DNA from: Acanthosoma haemorrhoidale
Taxonomy: Eukaryota > Arthropoda > Insecta > Hemiptera > Acanthosomatidae
Assembly: GCA_930367205.1 (NCBI GenBank)
Contig: OV884009.1
Span: forward strand, 32,187,841 to 32,251,840
Direction: 5' to 3'
Length of the DNA stretch: 64,000 bases
Part shown: in pieces, positions 46,076 through 58,179 of the stretch
Numbering within the stretch: position 1 is the stretch's first letter
Layout of the letters: each line of letters opens with the position of its first letter
The notes under the pieces: model-generated
What the model was told of the DNA's origin: nothing
What the model saw: only the letters and a program-made list of their open reading frames with translations
The model's database searches: none
Program-made: the position numbers and the translations under genes

Positions 46076-46761
46076 GTTCGGTATTTAGGCTTGCATCTCG
46101 ACTAAAGGCAAGAACTAAACAGACGCTTTGGATAACTGTACAGACTCCTTCAAAGGACATCCTTTCTCTCAATAGAAAATAAATTACTAATTTACAAAGT
46201 TATACTTAAGCCAATCTGGTTATACGGGATCATCAAGCATATCAAAACAAAAGTCTTGAGATCAATACTTAATGGCCCTTATTATGACAGCAACAAAGTA
46301 CTTCATAAAGATCTTAATATCCAATACGGTCTCGGAACTCATCCCTTCCAAGTTTATTATATTCCATCAAAACCTATCCAACCACCCTAATCTGCTAGCA
46401 CAGGTGCCACATATCCCTATAATACTCCTTGGAAACTAAAACGGCAGTGGCCTCGTGACCATACGTGGCCTGGCAATGACCAGTTTCTTCAATCATGTCC
46501 TGAGCGTGTGTGGCTCCTGCGCTATTGGTCAGCCTCTACTGCCTTGTAGCTGTGAAGCGTAGGGAAATTCCTAAGACTCCACTTCCGCTTTCGCATGCGA
46601 AGCAGAAGGCAACCATGGGGATTTGGGAAATCTCAGCACTTTTTGTAAATATTATATGAATGAGCGAGTAAATGAAGAACTGTTAATATGGTATGAATGA
46701 GATCATTGATCACCATTACCAGGCAGATTGTAATTTCATCACAATAAAGGTTTTAATATGC
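46076..46761 (+). mobile_element. Jockey-1 3' end (right arm of an inverted pair)
   Basis: The plus strand begins in the ORF2 C-terminal region (TATTTAGGCTTGCATCTCGA, then AAACTAAAACGGCAGTGGCC at the ORF2 end) and runs to GGCAGATTGTAATTTCATC and CAATAAAGG near 46750. It is longer at its 5' side than its inverted neighbour and carries stops and indels in the ORF2 part. Confidence 0.85.
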
Positions 46762-46764
46762 TAT

Positions 46765-47965
46765 TATTATTTTTTTGGTCAGCCACACAGCTGTTTTGCT
46801 CCTTTTTTATAATTTTTAGGAGAGAAGGTCCCATAATAAAGTGTATTTTTATTACATTTCATCTATATTCAATTCTTAGTATATTAGTGGAATTTTTAGT
46901 TCACACAGGTTCATTGTAGGTTCTAAATATTCAAAATAAAAGGGTTTTGAGAAAAAAATGAGAATCGATTTTTGCTTATTTAGCCTACCTGAGATGTAAG
47001 AACGCTGCAATACGTCTATATACAAAAATACTACTACATATACTAACGTAATGTATTTAACACTCAAATAGAATTGAGTCCAGTGTGATGTATCACTGAA
47101 TAAAGGGTTTCGTTATAATCTGAAGTGTTTAATTTGATAATAACTCAATAAAAAAGGAGAATATTTATATTGTTATTTTCAATTAATTAATTAATAACTT
47201 TTAATTAAGTTTTATAGATTTGACAGTATTTGCCATGTCTTTGCAACATACTTTGAGACGTCCAAGTAAAATTTCATGTAGCTAAGTAAAAAAGGGGGCT
47301 TATGCTTAGATAAGGTTTATAATTTTGAAAAACGTTCTTTACCCGAACGAAATCATTCAATGACTGAAATGAAAAACTAAAGTAATTAGTTATATGAGAC
47401 AGGTGTGCAAAATAAGACACCTATATGTTTTAATGACGGTTACAGTTGAAGATGCGAGCACAATTTTAATGACAATTTTTTTATTTCGGTTTATGTTCCA
47501 TGCGCTCATTACATATAGTAGCCAGACGCCAGGGAGCCTCTAAAAACAACATACACTTTAACACGTAACAGTGAAATACCCTCTTATTTACATGTAAGAA
47601 AATAGAAAAAAAACAACCTATAATTAAAAGAATAATTTTGTAGTGGTCCTTAAAAATGAAATGAATGTCTTTACGTATCATCTTTCTAAATGGAATATTA
47701 TGCGACGCTTTTTGTTAAGTGTTGCTACATTTACAACTTTCAAGAAACTTACTTTATTTTACCATATTATAAATAAAGTGAATGCCAGCGGTATCTTGTG
47801 GTCTGGAGATCGTAGTACGTTATTTGTGTACGTTATTTAGCTCAAATGACGCTTTGTAATTATCGTCCACAAAAGACAAATTCGGATGGACAAAATCATA
47901 ATATGAGAGTCAAATAGTTTTTTTTTTATATTGTAATGACAAACGGTTGACCTTGAACCCCATAT
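46765..47965. other. AT-rich spacer
   Basis: No gene recognised on either strand. Confidence 0.35.
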
Positions 47966-47969
47966 ACAA

Positions 47970-48720
47970 GTCTAAAAAGACAAGAACTAAACAGACCCTT
48001 TGGACAACTGTACAGACTACTTCAAAGGCTCTACTGTTCATCCCATCTCTCAATAGAAAACTAATTACTAATTTACAAAGTTATACCTAAGCCACCCTAG
48101 GCATACGGAATAGAACTATGGGGGACAGCAAAAAAGTCGAACATCAAGCGTATCCAATCCTTTCAAACAAAAGTCCTGAGAACAGTAATAAATGTCCCTT
48201 ATTACGTCAGCAACAAAATCCTTCATAACGATCTTAATATGCCTTCTCGAACTCATCCCTTCCGAGTTCATGAAATTCCATAGTAATCCATCCAACCACC
48301 CTAATCCCCTGGCACAGTCATTGGACTGCACCACTCATCCCTATAATGCTCCTCGGAGACTAAAACGGCAGTGGCCTTGTAATCTGCTATAAATGCGTGA
48401 CAATGGGAGTCCTGGCAATGGCCAGTTTCTCTAATCATGTCCTGAGCGTATGTGGCTCTCGCGCTCTTCGGCAGCCTCCACTGGCTCATATCCGATGACG
48501 CGGCTGACGTAGGGGCGTGGGGGACTTCCCAAGACTCCGCTTTCTCTTTCACATGCGAGGGAGGTGATGACCATGTGGATTTGGGAGGTCTCTGGACTGT
48601 TTGTAAATACTTTATGAATGAGCGAGTAAATGAAAATTGTAAGTATGGTGCGAATTAAAACATTTATCACAATTACTTATTTCCCAATGAGGCAGATTGT
48701 TATTTTATCATAATGAACCA
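47970..48720 (+). mobile_element. Jockey-1 3' end, about 750 bp
   Basis: The plus strand carries the ORF2 C-terminal region: AAAAAGTCGAACATCAAGCG corresponds to KKSNIKR, and the frame 48192-48392 includes PSEFMKFHSNPSNHPNPLAQ and ends RRLKRQWPCNLL. The 3' tail follows and ends near GGCAGATTGTTATTTTATC. An in-tail frame, MALALFGSLHWLISDDAADV, is open at 48452-48658. Confidence 0.85.
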
Positions 48721-48724
48721 CCTG

Positions 48725-49485
48725 ATAGAATTTGAGATCTTCAACTGGCCAAACTGGGAGTCACAATGGCGGTCAGACAGGACTGGAGGGAAAACAAAAA
48801 TGTTTCTACCTTAAATACAAAAAAAAATAACGTAAAAACCTTTTAAAAAAACAGGGAATGGTTAATGGCACGTTTGAGCACTGAGGGTGAAACCACTGGC
48901 CAAAATCTGCAACTTTTAGCTACTTGTGCTCTCATTTCATAAAACATGTTCATTCATCATTTCTACCTGATTATTTATTATGACTATTAGCAACGATTAT
49001 ACCCAAAATTATTAATTCATTCGAAATTAATTTTTCAGGTTATAAAATTGACCTATTTAGCACAGAATCCAAAAAGGAAACCATGCCATACGCAGGTCTG
49101 GATTAAACGGAGCAGCCATGAGCGACTGTATCCGTGAAAGTATTAAAGCCCATAAAATTTGCATTTCCATTGCAATGAATATGGAGCGTTTTTAGATTTG
49201 ATTCATCATCTCCATTTTACAATGGCCTATGCAAGGACTTATACCATGTTGTTCAGCCAACCGGTTCTTTATCATAGTGCAATAACATTAATTTCGTATC
49301 TCAATTAGTTGTGGTAATTTCTTCTCTGTTCAGCATAGCTTGTTCATTTTCGTTTCTCTAACCTTTATCCTAAGATCTAATGATAAAGTGATATTTCATC
49401 CAGATATGATAAATTAGCAGTACAAACTAATTTTTTAGTAGTGTCCTAAACACTGTAAATCGCTATACTTCCATAATTATTATTT
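48725..49485. other. AT-rich spacer
   Basis: No gene or repeat is recognisable. Confidence 0.35.
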
Positions 49486-49489
49486 TATT

Positions 49490-49892
49490 TTTTGTTTCAT
49501 ATCCCCTTGTTACAAAATTAATATATGTTTCAAATCATAGATTCTACAAACGAATCTATTTACAATTGCTTCATTATATTGCCTGTGGCTTGGCTACATA
49601 TAAATTCTGTTTTCTACTAACAGTGATCTGCATTGGACAAAAGTATAATGATGTACATTGTACATTAATGGACTGAATTTATTAAAAGTGATGGGGCTCA
49701 CCTTATTTATCATAGACTTAAAACTAACTTACATCTAACAATAAAAACTTAAACTAAATCTTGTCCTAACTTTCCCCAACAGCCTGTTGCTATCAATGCA
49801 GGAAGGGGTGGGGGGCTCATAGTGTTAAACACTGGGTCTGTGAGGTTCTACAACGAGTCAAAAAACTTGATGGGTCTCCGGTGGATGAAGCC
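49490..49892 (-). mobile_element. LINE-2 3' end, copy with its tail
   Basis: On the minus strand it starts with the DPSSFLTRC-like end of the C-terminal segment (AACTTGATGGGTCTCCGGTG on plus), then DPVFNTM-type coding sequence, then the untranslated tail ending GGGGATATGAAAC at about 49490. It matches 36495-36765 (inverted) and the neighbour at 50010-50375. Confidence 0.7.
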
Positions 49893-50009
49893 ATAATTAT
49901 TAACTAGAGAAAAATACTTTAAATACGTAAACTTATCATAATCATATTGAGTTTCCTGTAGTGTCGCTACGTTATATACAGGTTTAGTTATTTTATAAAA
50001 AATATATAA

Positions 50010-50375
50010 TGGAATAAACAAGTATAATGATACACATTGTACGTGTCTAGACTGAACTGACTAATAAAGGTCATGGTGCTCACCTTTCTGATCAAACTTA
50101 AAACTAACTTACATACTAATTCTTAACCTAGTTTTTCCCTGTCTGTTGCTATCGATGCGGGAAGGGTGGTTGGGTCATAGTGTTAAACACTGGGTTGGTT
50201 AGGTGCGGCAACGAGTCAAAAAACTTGATGTGTCTCTGGCGGATGAACTCACTCACCGACGGCACACCAAGCAACAGGTGCAGGTCAGCGTTCTTTAATT
50301 CTCGAGAGAGGTATATTAGACCACTTTTCGCATGATCCCATTCTGGGAATGTTGGAGACATATTGACGTTCTGAT
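50010..50375 (-). mobile_element. LINE-2 3' region, second copy in the same orientation
   Basis: The frame at 50149-50361 reads SPTFPEWDHAKSGLIYLSRE, then LKNADLHLLLGVPSVSEFIR, then RHIKFFDSLPHLTNPVFNTM and PPFPHR. It is the best-preserved example of this C-terminal segment in the window. Its tail is cut before the extreme 3' end seen at 49490. Two same-strand copies within 900 bp suggest a local duplication or two insertions. Confidence 0.75.
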
Positions 50376-50596
50376 TAATAGTATGTATCGGGACTTCAGG
50401 GGGCTATAATTACGTAAAGCCATGAACTGTCATCAAAATCGTGTTTGCAACTTCAGTTCCATGGAGAAGCATGGAAGTTTTACTAGACGCCTCAGAAATA
50501 ACCCTGTTCAAATAATGAAGGGAAAATTATAAATCGATTATTTGTAATTGAAAAATGTAAAGTTTCCTAGTAGATTATCAAATTAATGATGTTATG

Positions 50597-50742
50597 ATTG
50601 CTTAATGAATCATTTGTGTGTTTGGACTTTAGTTAGCTATTATTGCAAAATAGCATTTAAAGAGTCAACTCTCAGTCACTAATAATTGCCTTTTAAAGAA
50701 ATAAACAAAAAGGCGAAAATATTGACATAAAAAACCGATTTA
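50597..50742. repeat. direct repeat, copy 1
   Basis: The words GCTTAATGAATCATTTGTGT, GGACTTTAGTTAGCTATTAT, AAATAGCATTTAAAG and AATAATTGCCTTTT occur in the same order at 51255-51400. The two copies of about 145 bp are about 90 percent alike by eye. Confidence 0.8.
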
Positions 50743-50744
50743 AT

Positions 50745-51250
50745 ACGTGATTTATATTACCAATTGTCAAAAATATCCTCACGGTATACAAATTCGAATT
50801 TCGAATAGGTTCTGTGCTGGTACTTAAAATTTAGCGCAATGAGCCCAAAATTTTCATACATCCCGTATATTTCTTTAATCCAAAAATTAATCAGCATATT
50901 TCGAGTTGCAATGAAATGTAGTTTAAGAGCTTTGGCGGATGAAAGAAATAAACCAAGATCAATCTTCAGAGGAATACAATTTAATTTTCTAGAAGCCATA
51001 AAACATACGAAAAATGACGTGATAGATAAAAAGAGAACCAAAAATAAATTAAATCTATAAAAAAAGTCTTGAAGGCGCAGAAACTGAAAATGTTAAAGGC
51101 AGGTTTTGTAACTGGCACATGGCACTGTGAACAACTGGCCATAACCAAGGCTGTATACATGACTCATTCACTCAGTGATGATTGGATATGAATGGACACA
51201 CTTATTAATTAGCAATAGGTGATCGGTGACCGAGTCGTTAGTGAACGTAG
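50745..51250. other. spacer between direct repeats
   Basis: It holds open frames on both strands (50757-51041 minus and 50839-51060 plus) without recognisable motifs, probably chance. Confidence 0.35.
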
Positions 51251-51254
51251 GCTC

Positions 51255-51405
51255 ATGGTTACTTAATGAATCATTTATGTGTTTGGACTTTAGTTAGCTA
51301 TTATTACAAAATAGCATTTAAAGTGTCAACTCTCAGTCACCAATAATTGCCTTTTCAAGAAATAAATAAATGCGAAAATATTGGCATAAAAAACCCAATG
51401 TTTAC
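51255..51405. repeat. direct repeat, copy 2
   Basis: This is the partner of the repeat at 50597-50742, in the same orientation. Confidence 0.8.
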
Positions 51406-51439
51406 AACATGCTATCTGCAGAGTGACAAATAATGTCAC

Positions 51440-51675
51440 TGCATTATACAAATTAAAAAAAACAAAACAATGTAAAATAAAGTGTGAGCCTCTGTAAGAA
51501 AAATTGAATAATAATGATAGTGATTAATAATAAAATAAGATTATTTATCATCAGATCATAGATGGCTCCTCATAAAAACAACAATATGAAGAACTCTATA
51601 CAATATGACATTAAATTAAAACCATTAGATTGATACACAAGCAGCAAAAAAAGTAACATACATGCTAAATTAATA
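51440..51675 (-). mobile_element. LINE-3 3' untranslated region, copy 1
   Basis: On the minus strand it matches the segment 52860-53070: TAGCATGTATGTTACTTTTT, then ATCAATCTAATGGTTTTAAT, AGAGTTCTTCATATTG, GCCATCTATGATCTGATG and GTTTTTTTTAATTTGTATAA at the 3' end. Only the tail is shared; the coding part seen at 53100-53235 is not present here. Confidence 0.65.
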
Positions 51676-51679
51676 ATGC

Positions 51680-52500
51680 GGAGGTTATCCTGCCTCTCAC
51701 AAAGGCCTTGCTGTGATGCAACAGTAGAATTTAAATTCCAGATTGATATATGACAAATGTATTGACAGCCATGTTTTGTTTTTTTCCCTTTCTGTGGCTG
51801 GTATTCCATATGGGGCCATATGGGGTTACATCCACACTTCTGAATAAAAGTACAACCTCTCCCTTGGTAAAATAACTTCCCTAGAGGTGGCTCATTCCAC
51901 AGTTTCCCTTTGTCTACATTTATCTCCGGAATCCAGAAACCAAAACAGGTTCAAAAGCCACACCTGCAACAGCCACCACGGTATGTTTTAACTTATTTAT
52001 TATTGTTATAATTAAAATACACACGTCAACCAATTCTTACGCAGTTGCTACAAACAGTACCAATGCGAGAGTGTAAATATTCATAATTACTATGCAGTCT
52101 AGACTAACTTTTATGCAAACACAGAGGGCAGGTGCCTCGTGTTTATGGACTATGGTGGCCAGTGCCCACAGTACAAATTAGCAGAGAACAAAGAAGAGGT
52201 CAAATAACAATTCTCAGCCGGAGCATAAATATAATCATTTGTTTTATCCTCGTTTGTGATTTCGTTTAGCGCTGTCGGCTCACCTGGAATGGACCTCTCA
52301 TTTAGATGTTTTATTTGATGTCCCTTGCAGGTGCGTTCGCGTCAGGATATTTGATCCTCGACTCTGTCCGGACCACAAGTTTATCGTTTATATACTTTTA
52401 TTGCTGCCATTCTTATTATTATAATGTTAGGAGTTTTGTGTGTCTTCTATAATAGACAGAAAAAAATAAAATTCTGATATGAACAAAACATGTGTTCAGA
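51680..52500. other. spacer
   Basis: No gene recognised. The frame 51570-51809 overlaps the LINE-3 tail and is not credible as a gene. Confidence 0.35.
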
Positions 52501-52524
52501 TAACCAACTCGTATCTAGCAAATA

Positions 52525-53235
52525 AAAATAAATACTGCATTATACAAATTAAAAATTATTATTATAAACAACTTTATTATGATAAAATTACAATCTGCCT
52601 TAATACTTAATAGGCAATAAGTAATTGAGATAAATGTTCTCATTCATACTATATTTACAATGCATCATTAACTCGCACATTCATACAATATTTACAAACA
52701 GCCTAGGGGCCTCCCAAGTCCACAAGGTTGTCACCTCCCTCGCATGCAAGGAGGAAGCGGAGTCTTGGGAAGTCCCAAGGCTCCTCCGTCAGCCACGTCA
52801 CCGGATACGAGCCAGTGGAGGCTGACGAAGAGCGCGAGAGCACAAATTAAAAAAAACAAAACAACAATGTAAAATGAAGTGTGAGCCGAAAAAAAAAATA
52901 ATGGTAGTAATTAATAATAACATAAAATTATTTAACAGCATTTACCACATCAAATCATAGATGGCTCTTTATAACAATATGAAGATGTCTATACAACACA
53001 ATATGACATTAAATTAAAACCATTAGATTGATAGAAAAGCAACAAAAAAAGTAACATACAAGCTAAATTAAACGTGACATAATATAAAAATACATCGTTC
53101 CCAAACTAGCGAGCGCCTGTCTGGATGGTGAGCGGGTGTTAAGAGGTTTTTAGGGACGAGGCATGGAGGTTATTAGGAGGTAGAGATTTCCAGAGTGTAG
53201 TGGAGCAAGCAAAGAAGGAACCATCGCATACTGCA
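52525..53235 (-). mobile_element. LINE-3 3' end, interrupted by a Jockey copy
   Basis: The minus strand has an ORF2 C-terminal tail at 53100-53235 encoding VCDGSFFACSTTLWKSLPPN, which matches the SFF-R---LWNSLP pattern common at the ends of CR1/L2-type LINE proteins. The untranslated region at 52857-53070 follows. A Jockey-1 copy (52556-52841) is inserted near its 3' end, and the sequence resumes with TTTGTATAATGCAGTA-like words at 52525-52550. Confidence 0.65.
52556..52841 (-). mobile_element. Jockey-1 3' end with 12-bp target duplication
   Basis: The copy is bounded by ACAAATTAAAAA at 52544-52555 and again at 52842-52853. It starts (on plus) with ATTATTATTATAAACAACTT and ends at GAGCGCGAGAG. 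The 3' tail is therefore TAA-rich, and truncation is within the 3' untranslated region. The insertion interrupts a LINE-3 tail whose uninterrupted form is seen at 51440-51675. Confidence 0.9.
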
Positions 53236-53239
53236 GTTT

Positions 53240-53660
53240 TATGGGCAGGGTGCCTCCTATGTATGTAAATTTATGTTTTTTGTCGGAATCTTAGTCCCGA
53301 GGATGCCTGAATATTGATTTTTGATGAGCTATCAATAATAGAATACATTTCAGGAGAGAACTTCAAGCATTTTCTTGAAAAACTAAATTTAACGACATAA
53401 ATATCCGCTGTCTCTTTTTGTGGGTTACTATGAACAATAAATAGAGTTACTACTAGCACTATGGATGAGCGGCCTTACCTTTTTTTTTTGTTGAAAGTTA
53501 TGTTAATTTTTTTTGTGATTTCTAACTAGCACTGATGAGAGTTCTATCTCGATGATGTGAACTATATTTTCAAACAAAAGCAGGGTCTTCAAAGTCTTTC
53601 GACTATACGTCCGCCGGTCTGTTTTCCTGTGCATTCTACAATCACTGATCATACAATAAT
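53240..53660. other. spacer
   Basis: I see no recognisable feature here. Confidence 0.35.
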
Positions 53661-53667
53661 ACTATAA

Positions 53668-53951
53668 AACAACAATATTATGATAAAATTACAATCTGCC
53701 TCATTGGGCAATAAGTGATTGTGATAAATGATCTTATTCATATCATATTTACAATTTTCATTCACTCGCTCATTCATAGAGTATTTACAAACAGCCCAGA
53801 GACCTCCCAAGTCCACATGGTTGTCACCTCCTTGCGTGCGAAGGAGGAAGCGGAGTCTTGGGAAGTCCCACACGCTCCTTCGTGAGCCGCGTCACTGGAT
53901 AAGAGCCAACGGAGGTTGACCAAGAGCGCGAGAGCCACAGACGCTCAGGAT
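53668..53951 (-). mobile_element. Jockey-1 3' end, short copy
   Basis: In plus-strand order it runs from CAATATTATGATAAAATTAC to GCCACAGACGCTCAGGA. The minus-strand frame at 53649-53873 preserves QGGDNHVDLGGLWAVCKYSM and NERVN, as in other copies. It is 5'-truncated within the tail. No clear target duplication is visible. Confidence 0.85.
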
Positions 53952-53954
53952 TGT

Positions 53955-56035
53955 AATATTAATTTAAATTATATCAATAAATTAGTTATTGGATCCAATG
54001 GTGAAGACATAAAAACACTTTATAAATAAAAACAACTCACAATAAATGCCATAAAATTACAGTAAAGACAGGAAGAATGACTGGGTAAAAGTAGATGGAC
54101 AGGAATGGACTGTAGGGGAGAGTTTGAGGAATGGACCCCAGATCAGTCTAGTGTTAAATATCTACTTGATTTTACCTCAAGTACAAAGGGTAGCGTTCAA
54201 TATAAACTTGTTTGGTTCCTTACTTCCGTCGACAGTAAGCTGTTACCTGGACACAGGAGCCCTTAGGTAAATATCTGAGTAAGCCAGCGGGTCGGCATTG
54301 TTAACTCTTAAAGGTACACAAATTGTCACATGACAAGGTAATTAGGTACAAGGCACTACCGGTGGGCAACCAACACTCCAATGTTTACATCATTACTTTA
54401 AAGCCAACCATTGCTGGGATAAAGTGGTTGGACCAATGACTCCAAATACGCCGTTTAGTTTTTAGTTGAAATACAATAATGGGAAGTATGGGATAGGAAT
54501 ATTTTCGCTTTCACGGTCCGAGCTCAGAAGACATTTAAGATTCAATGTTCTCATTTTTTTTTTTTCCATGTTACACAGAGACGGCACCGCAAAAAGAATT
54601 TTAACTGCAGACAATAGAAACTCGCTATTTAGTATTCAGTACATTCCAGTGGTTTTCAATAGGCTTTTTATATTAATGTTTTTGTCATTAACATGTTTTT
54701 TTTTAGTTTTAAAAAAGATTTATTAATTAATGATTTTTTGCTAAAGAAGGAGTATTTTTTTTAAGTATCATTTAATATGTTTAATTATACTCATGAAGGA
54801 TCCCGATAGTATCTTTGACATTAATTATTCACTTTTTAAATGTTTTACATAGCTTATTTCTGGGCACAGGGATCATTGACGTGTTTTGTATTGTTTGCAT
54901 ATGTTTAACAAACACAATTTAGCTCATAATCAAAAAAACCTTTGAAATGACAAACAATACTACTGTGTTTTTTTGGAAAATGGCTTCTTTGCTTTTTTTT
55001 TTTTTATAATGTTTTTCTTCCCTATTCATCGGTATTTTTGAATCCATAGGGGATTAACCTTAAAATCTGAAATTTCACATGTAGATCCGATTTGATGTAA
55101 CAACACAAGTGACAGTCCAAATTTCACATAGGAGGATGAATGGATCAAAGTTTTACTTTATGCCACAAAGATGCAATAAATATAAGCGACTGATGAAAAA
55201 TAAATAAGAATTTTTAATTAATACTTAGTAATTAAAAATAATGACAAATTGATTGAGTTGGGTAATGTAGGAAATCAAAGACCTTGAAGCCTATATCCAA
55301 TTTCAGTTATTTTACCCATAACTCTTTGGAGGTATGATATTTGCGTGAATGTCCCACCCTCCCCTATGACAGTAAAAACATTAACAACCCCTTTACAAAT
55401 GATAAAAGGTAATCAATTAATGATAAATAAAAATTTACTAATTAATGGTGTAGTAACTTTAGTAAGACTACGAAACTTCCTAGCCGTAATGAAACCCTTA
55501 ACTGTATGATGCCCACGTGACTAATGTTTTTTGTTAAGTAAGAGTCGCAATTACTTAACCATCCTAAAATTATATTGTCAATATAAAAAAAACAACATAA
55601 AAATTATGTGATTAGTACGTCCTACATGGATTTTGCCCGACTCCCACTGTGTAGCGGTCCACCTGGCGGCACAATAAGGACAAGTAATGTTTCCATGTTT
55701 TATGGATATGTGCCCCTCCAGTTTAACGCGGTATCTCCAGATCTGGAATGAGCCCTTACAGGACGAGGACTCAGGTCGTAAAGTGTCCTACAAGAAAAGG
55801 CAATGTACTAGCTCAAGCCAGGGGGCAATCTCTTATTTATTAAAAGTTTTAGATGCTTTGCCTGTTTGTAGTTTGTTTTAGATTTAAAATCTATCTTTAC
55901 GGTTCAATCATACGAGATAAATGAATTTAATGATACAGGATCCAAATCAGTTAATGCACTTTTTTAATGTCACAAATAGAAACTTACAAAATGACCTTAA
56001 AATTTCCACTATACATCACATTTCCTCACTATACA
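53955..56035. other. AT-rich spacer
   Basis: No gene recognised. Frames at 54466-54726 and 55687-55881 show no motifs. Confidence 0.35.
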
Positions 56036-56039
56036 GCAT

Positions 56040-56150
56040 CACCCATTCCGGCTATTCCTATATTGTATGAATGTATATTGTAAATATGTGTAAATATGGT
56101 ACGAGTGAAATATTTTTTCGCAGTTATCTAATGCCCTTTTAGGGAAGATC
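56040..56150 (+). mobile_element. Jockey-2 LINE 3' end, decayed fragment
   Basis: The plus strand has TATTGTATGAATGTATATTG, TGTAAATATGGTACGAGTGA, then CAGTTATCTAATGCCCTTTT and AGGGAAGATC. This matches the tail at 6050-6160. Confidence 0.5.
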
Positions 56151-56154
56151 AAAA

Positions 56155-57672
56155 TTTTCTCCAAACAAACATAATCAGATAAAAGAAACAGACAAAGGAT
56201 CCAAAATAACATGTAGGGCCTCTGAAGTTTCTCGAGAGGAGAATACTATTGCTTACTTGGATTTATCTTAACGTATCTTTGTAAATGAGTTAAATTTATT
56301 TTTATGATTCAGCGTTCAGCTATCGAGTTAACATAAAACATATACAGATACTAGGTTCAGTGAGCACTCCAAAACCTCGGTACTATTAAAGGCGTTTTGT
56401 GATAAAAATATCAGTTTCAGAGACAATTCAGATATCCGTTAGTATCTTACAGTTTATTTTTCAATCTAATTGGATCACTGTGTTTGATAGTTTAATCTCG
56501 TGATGGAAAAAATTTAAACGAAAATCCCAGACTCCGAAGTTCGGTTTTTTGAACTATTCTTTTTTAAATGTTCCTTTTGAGTACAGGGGTTAAAACAGGA
56601 CGTAAAAACGCTTCAAAACATAATTTATATCTAACTATTCTTTTTATTCTTGTAAAGGCAAATTTTATTTTTCAACGTTGTTTGTCTGTTTTGGTCTTGG
56701 TTCATCGAGATAGAGATGGCATTAGACGCAGGTCCCATTGGATATTGGAAAATATAAAAATATTGACATCTCCACCAAACACGATTAGTGTCATTAATCA
56801 ACTATCCATTAAAAACAAATAAATCAATTATACTGCGGTATAAACTAAAAATATTTTAAGTATAAGGGATATAAGCTAAATCCCTGATTGGGCGATATTC
56901 TCAAAAGATCATTAGAACTGTCATTAAAATGATCATAAACGGCAAATTGTGATGGGTCACAGTTGACTTGATTTTGTTGAATTCTTCACTTTTCTTTTTA
57001 TCTGGCAAAGAAATTATTCATAGTGGCCTAAATAGGTATTGAGAAGAAATATAAAATATATACCTTAATAAAACATGAATGTATGTGTCATTAATTGAAT
57101 AATTTTAGGTATTAAAAAAAACATTTAGGCATCAAACTAAAGATGTTGGCGCTTTGATTAACAGTAAGTATTTTATTGTTTGTTGTTCTAATTATTATTA
57201 CAAGAAATCCTTAAAACTCTCATTAGTTTCGAGCCCGAACTTCCTGATTTCTGAGTCAGGAAGCTATTTCTTCAAAGGCATGGAACATGGTAAACTCATT
57301 TAATGTACCCAATGCAAATAATTAAACCAGTCACGTTTAAAACAACGAAGAGATGAATGAATTAATTTATTATAAAAAAAAAATATTTTTCTATCACATT
57401 GGCTTGAGTATCAAACTAAATCTTTCGGTGAATAATTAATAATGTATAATACGTAATATGGCTTAAGCAGGCTTTACTTACGAACCTTCATTAGAACTGT
57501 ATTAGAAGTGGTCTTCGCAGCCTTCTGTGATGAATACTCCTTGATTCGAATGAATTAACTTATTTCACCGTCATTGTCATTGTTGCTGCGATTGTATAAA
57601 TGAGTTGACGCGTTGTCGGGTGATCGGCATCGATTGATGAAAAAGCGATGTTAAGCTTCCATTTGCTAAGTT
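56155..57672. other. AT-rich spacer
   Basis: No gene recognised. Two similar words, CATCAAACTAAAGATGTTGG (57130) and TATCAAACTAAATCTTTCGG (57409), followed by TTAATA-like sequence, hint at an AT-rich dispersed repeat. Confidence 0.35.
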
Positions 57673-57686
57673 TATTTGTGAACATT

Positions 57687-57955
57687 ACTGGCTAGTATCC
57701 GGTGACGCGGCTGGCGGAGGAGCGTGGGGGACTTCCCAAGACTCCGCTTTCTCTTTGCGGTGGATTTGGGGGGTCTCTGGGCTGTCTGTAAATATTGTAT
57801 GAATGAGCGAGTGAATGATGAACTGTAAATATTGTATGAATGAGCGAGTGAATGATGAACTGTAAATATTGTATGAATGAGAGCATATATCTTAATTACT
57901 TATTGCCTTATAAAAGGCAGATTGTAATTATTGCACAATAAAGGAATTATACTAC
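57687..57955 (+). mobile_element. Jockey-1 3' end with 14-bp target duplication
   Basis: The copy is bounded by TATTTGTGAACATT at 57673-57686 and 57956-57969. It starts at ACTGGCTAGTATCCGGTGAC, is truncated within the 3' untranslated region, and ends with CAATAAAGGAATTATACTAC. Inside, a 37-bp segment is tandemly repeated about 2.5 times (57787, 57824, 57861), beyond what other copies show. Confidence 0.9.
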
Positions 57956-58179
57956 TATTTGTGAACATTGTCAGGATCATGTCCTGATAACTCCTAGTCG
58001 ATAACAACCTTCTGCAAATGTTTTAAACCTTTTAATTCAGCTTTCTAACTCTCAAAAAAACATGAATGCATGAAATCATGCGACCCTATTGGAATATGGA
58101 AACAAGGGTCTGTTTGTCTACCCTGAAGAATTTTAACCATGGATTAAGACGGTATAAGCTTAGAACTTATTTTTTATTA

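Noticed and set aside
47970..48670. Minus-strand frames (for example 48301-48552 and 48431-48670) as genes
   Set aside because: They are antisense to the plus-strand Jockey-1 tail and recur only where that tail occurs.
50757..51060. Overlapping open frames on both strands (94 and 73 codons)
   Set aside because: They overlap in opposite directions, have no motifs and lie between direct repeats.
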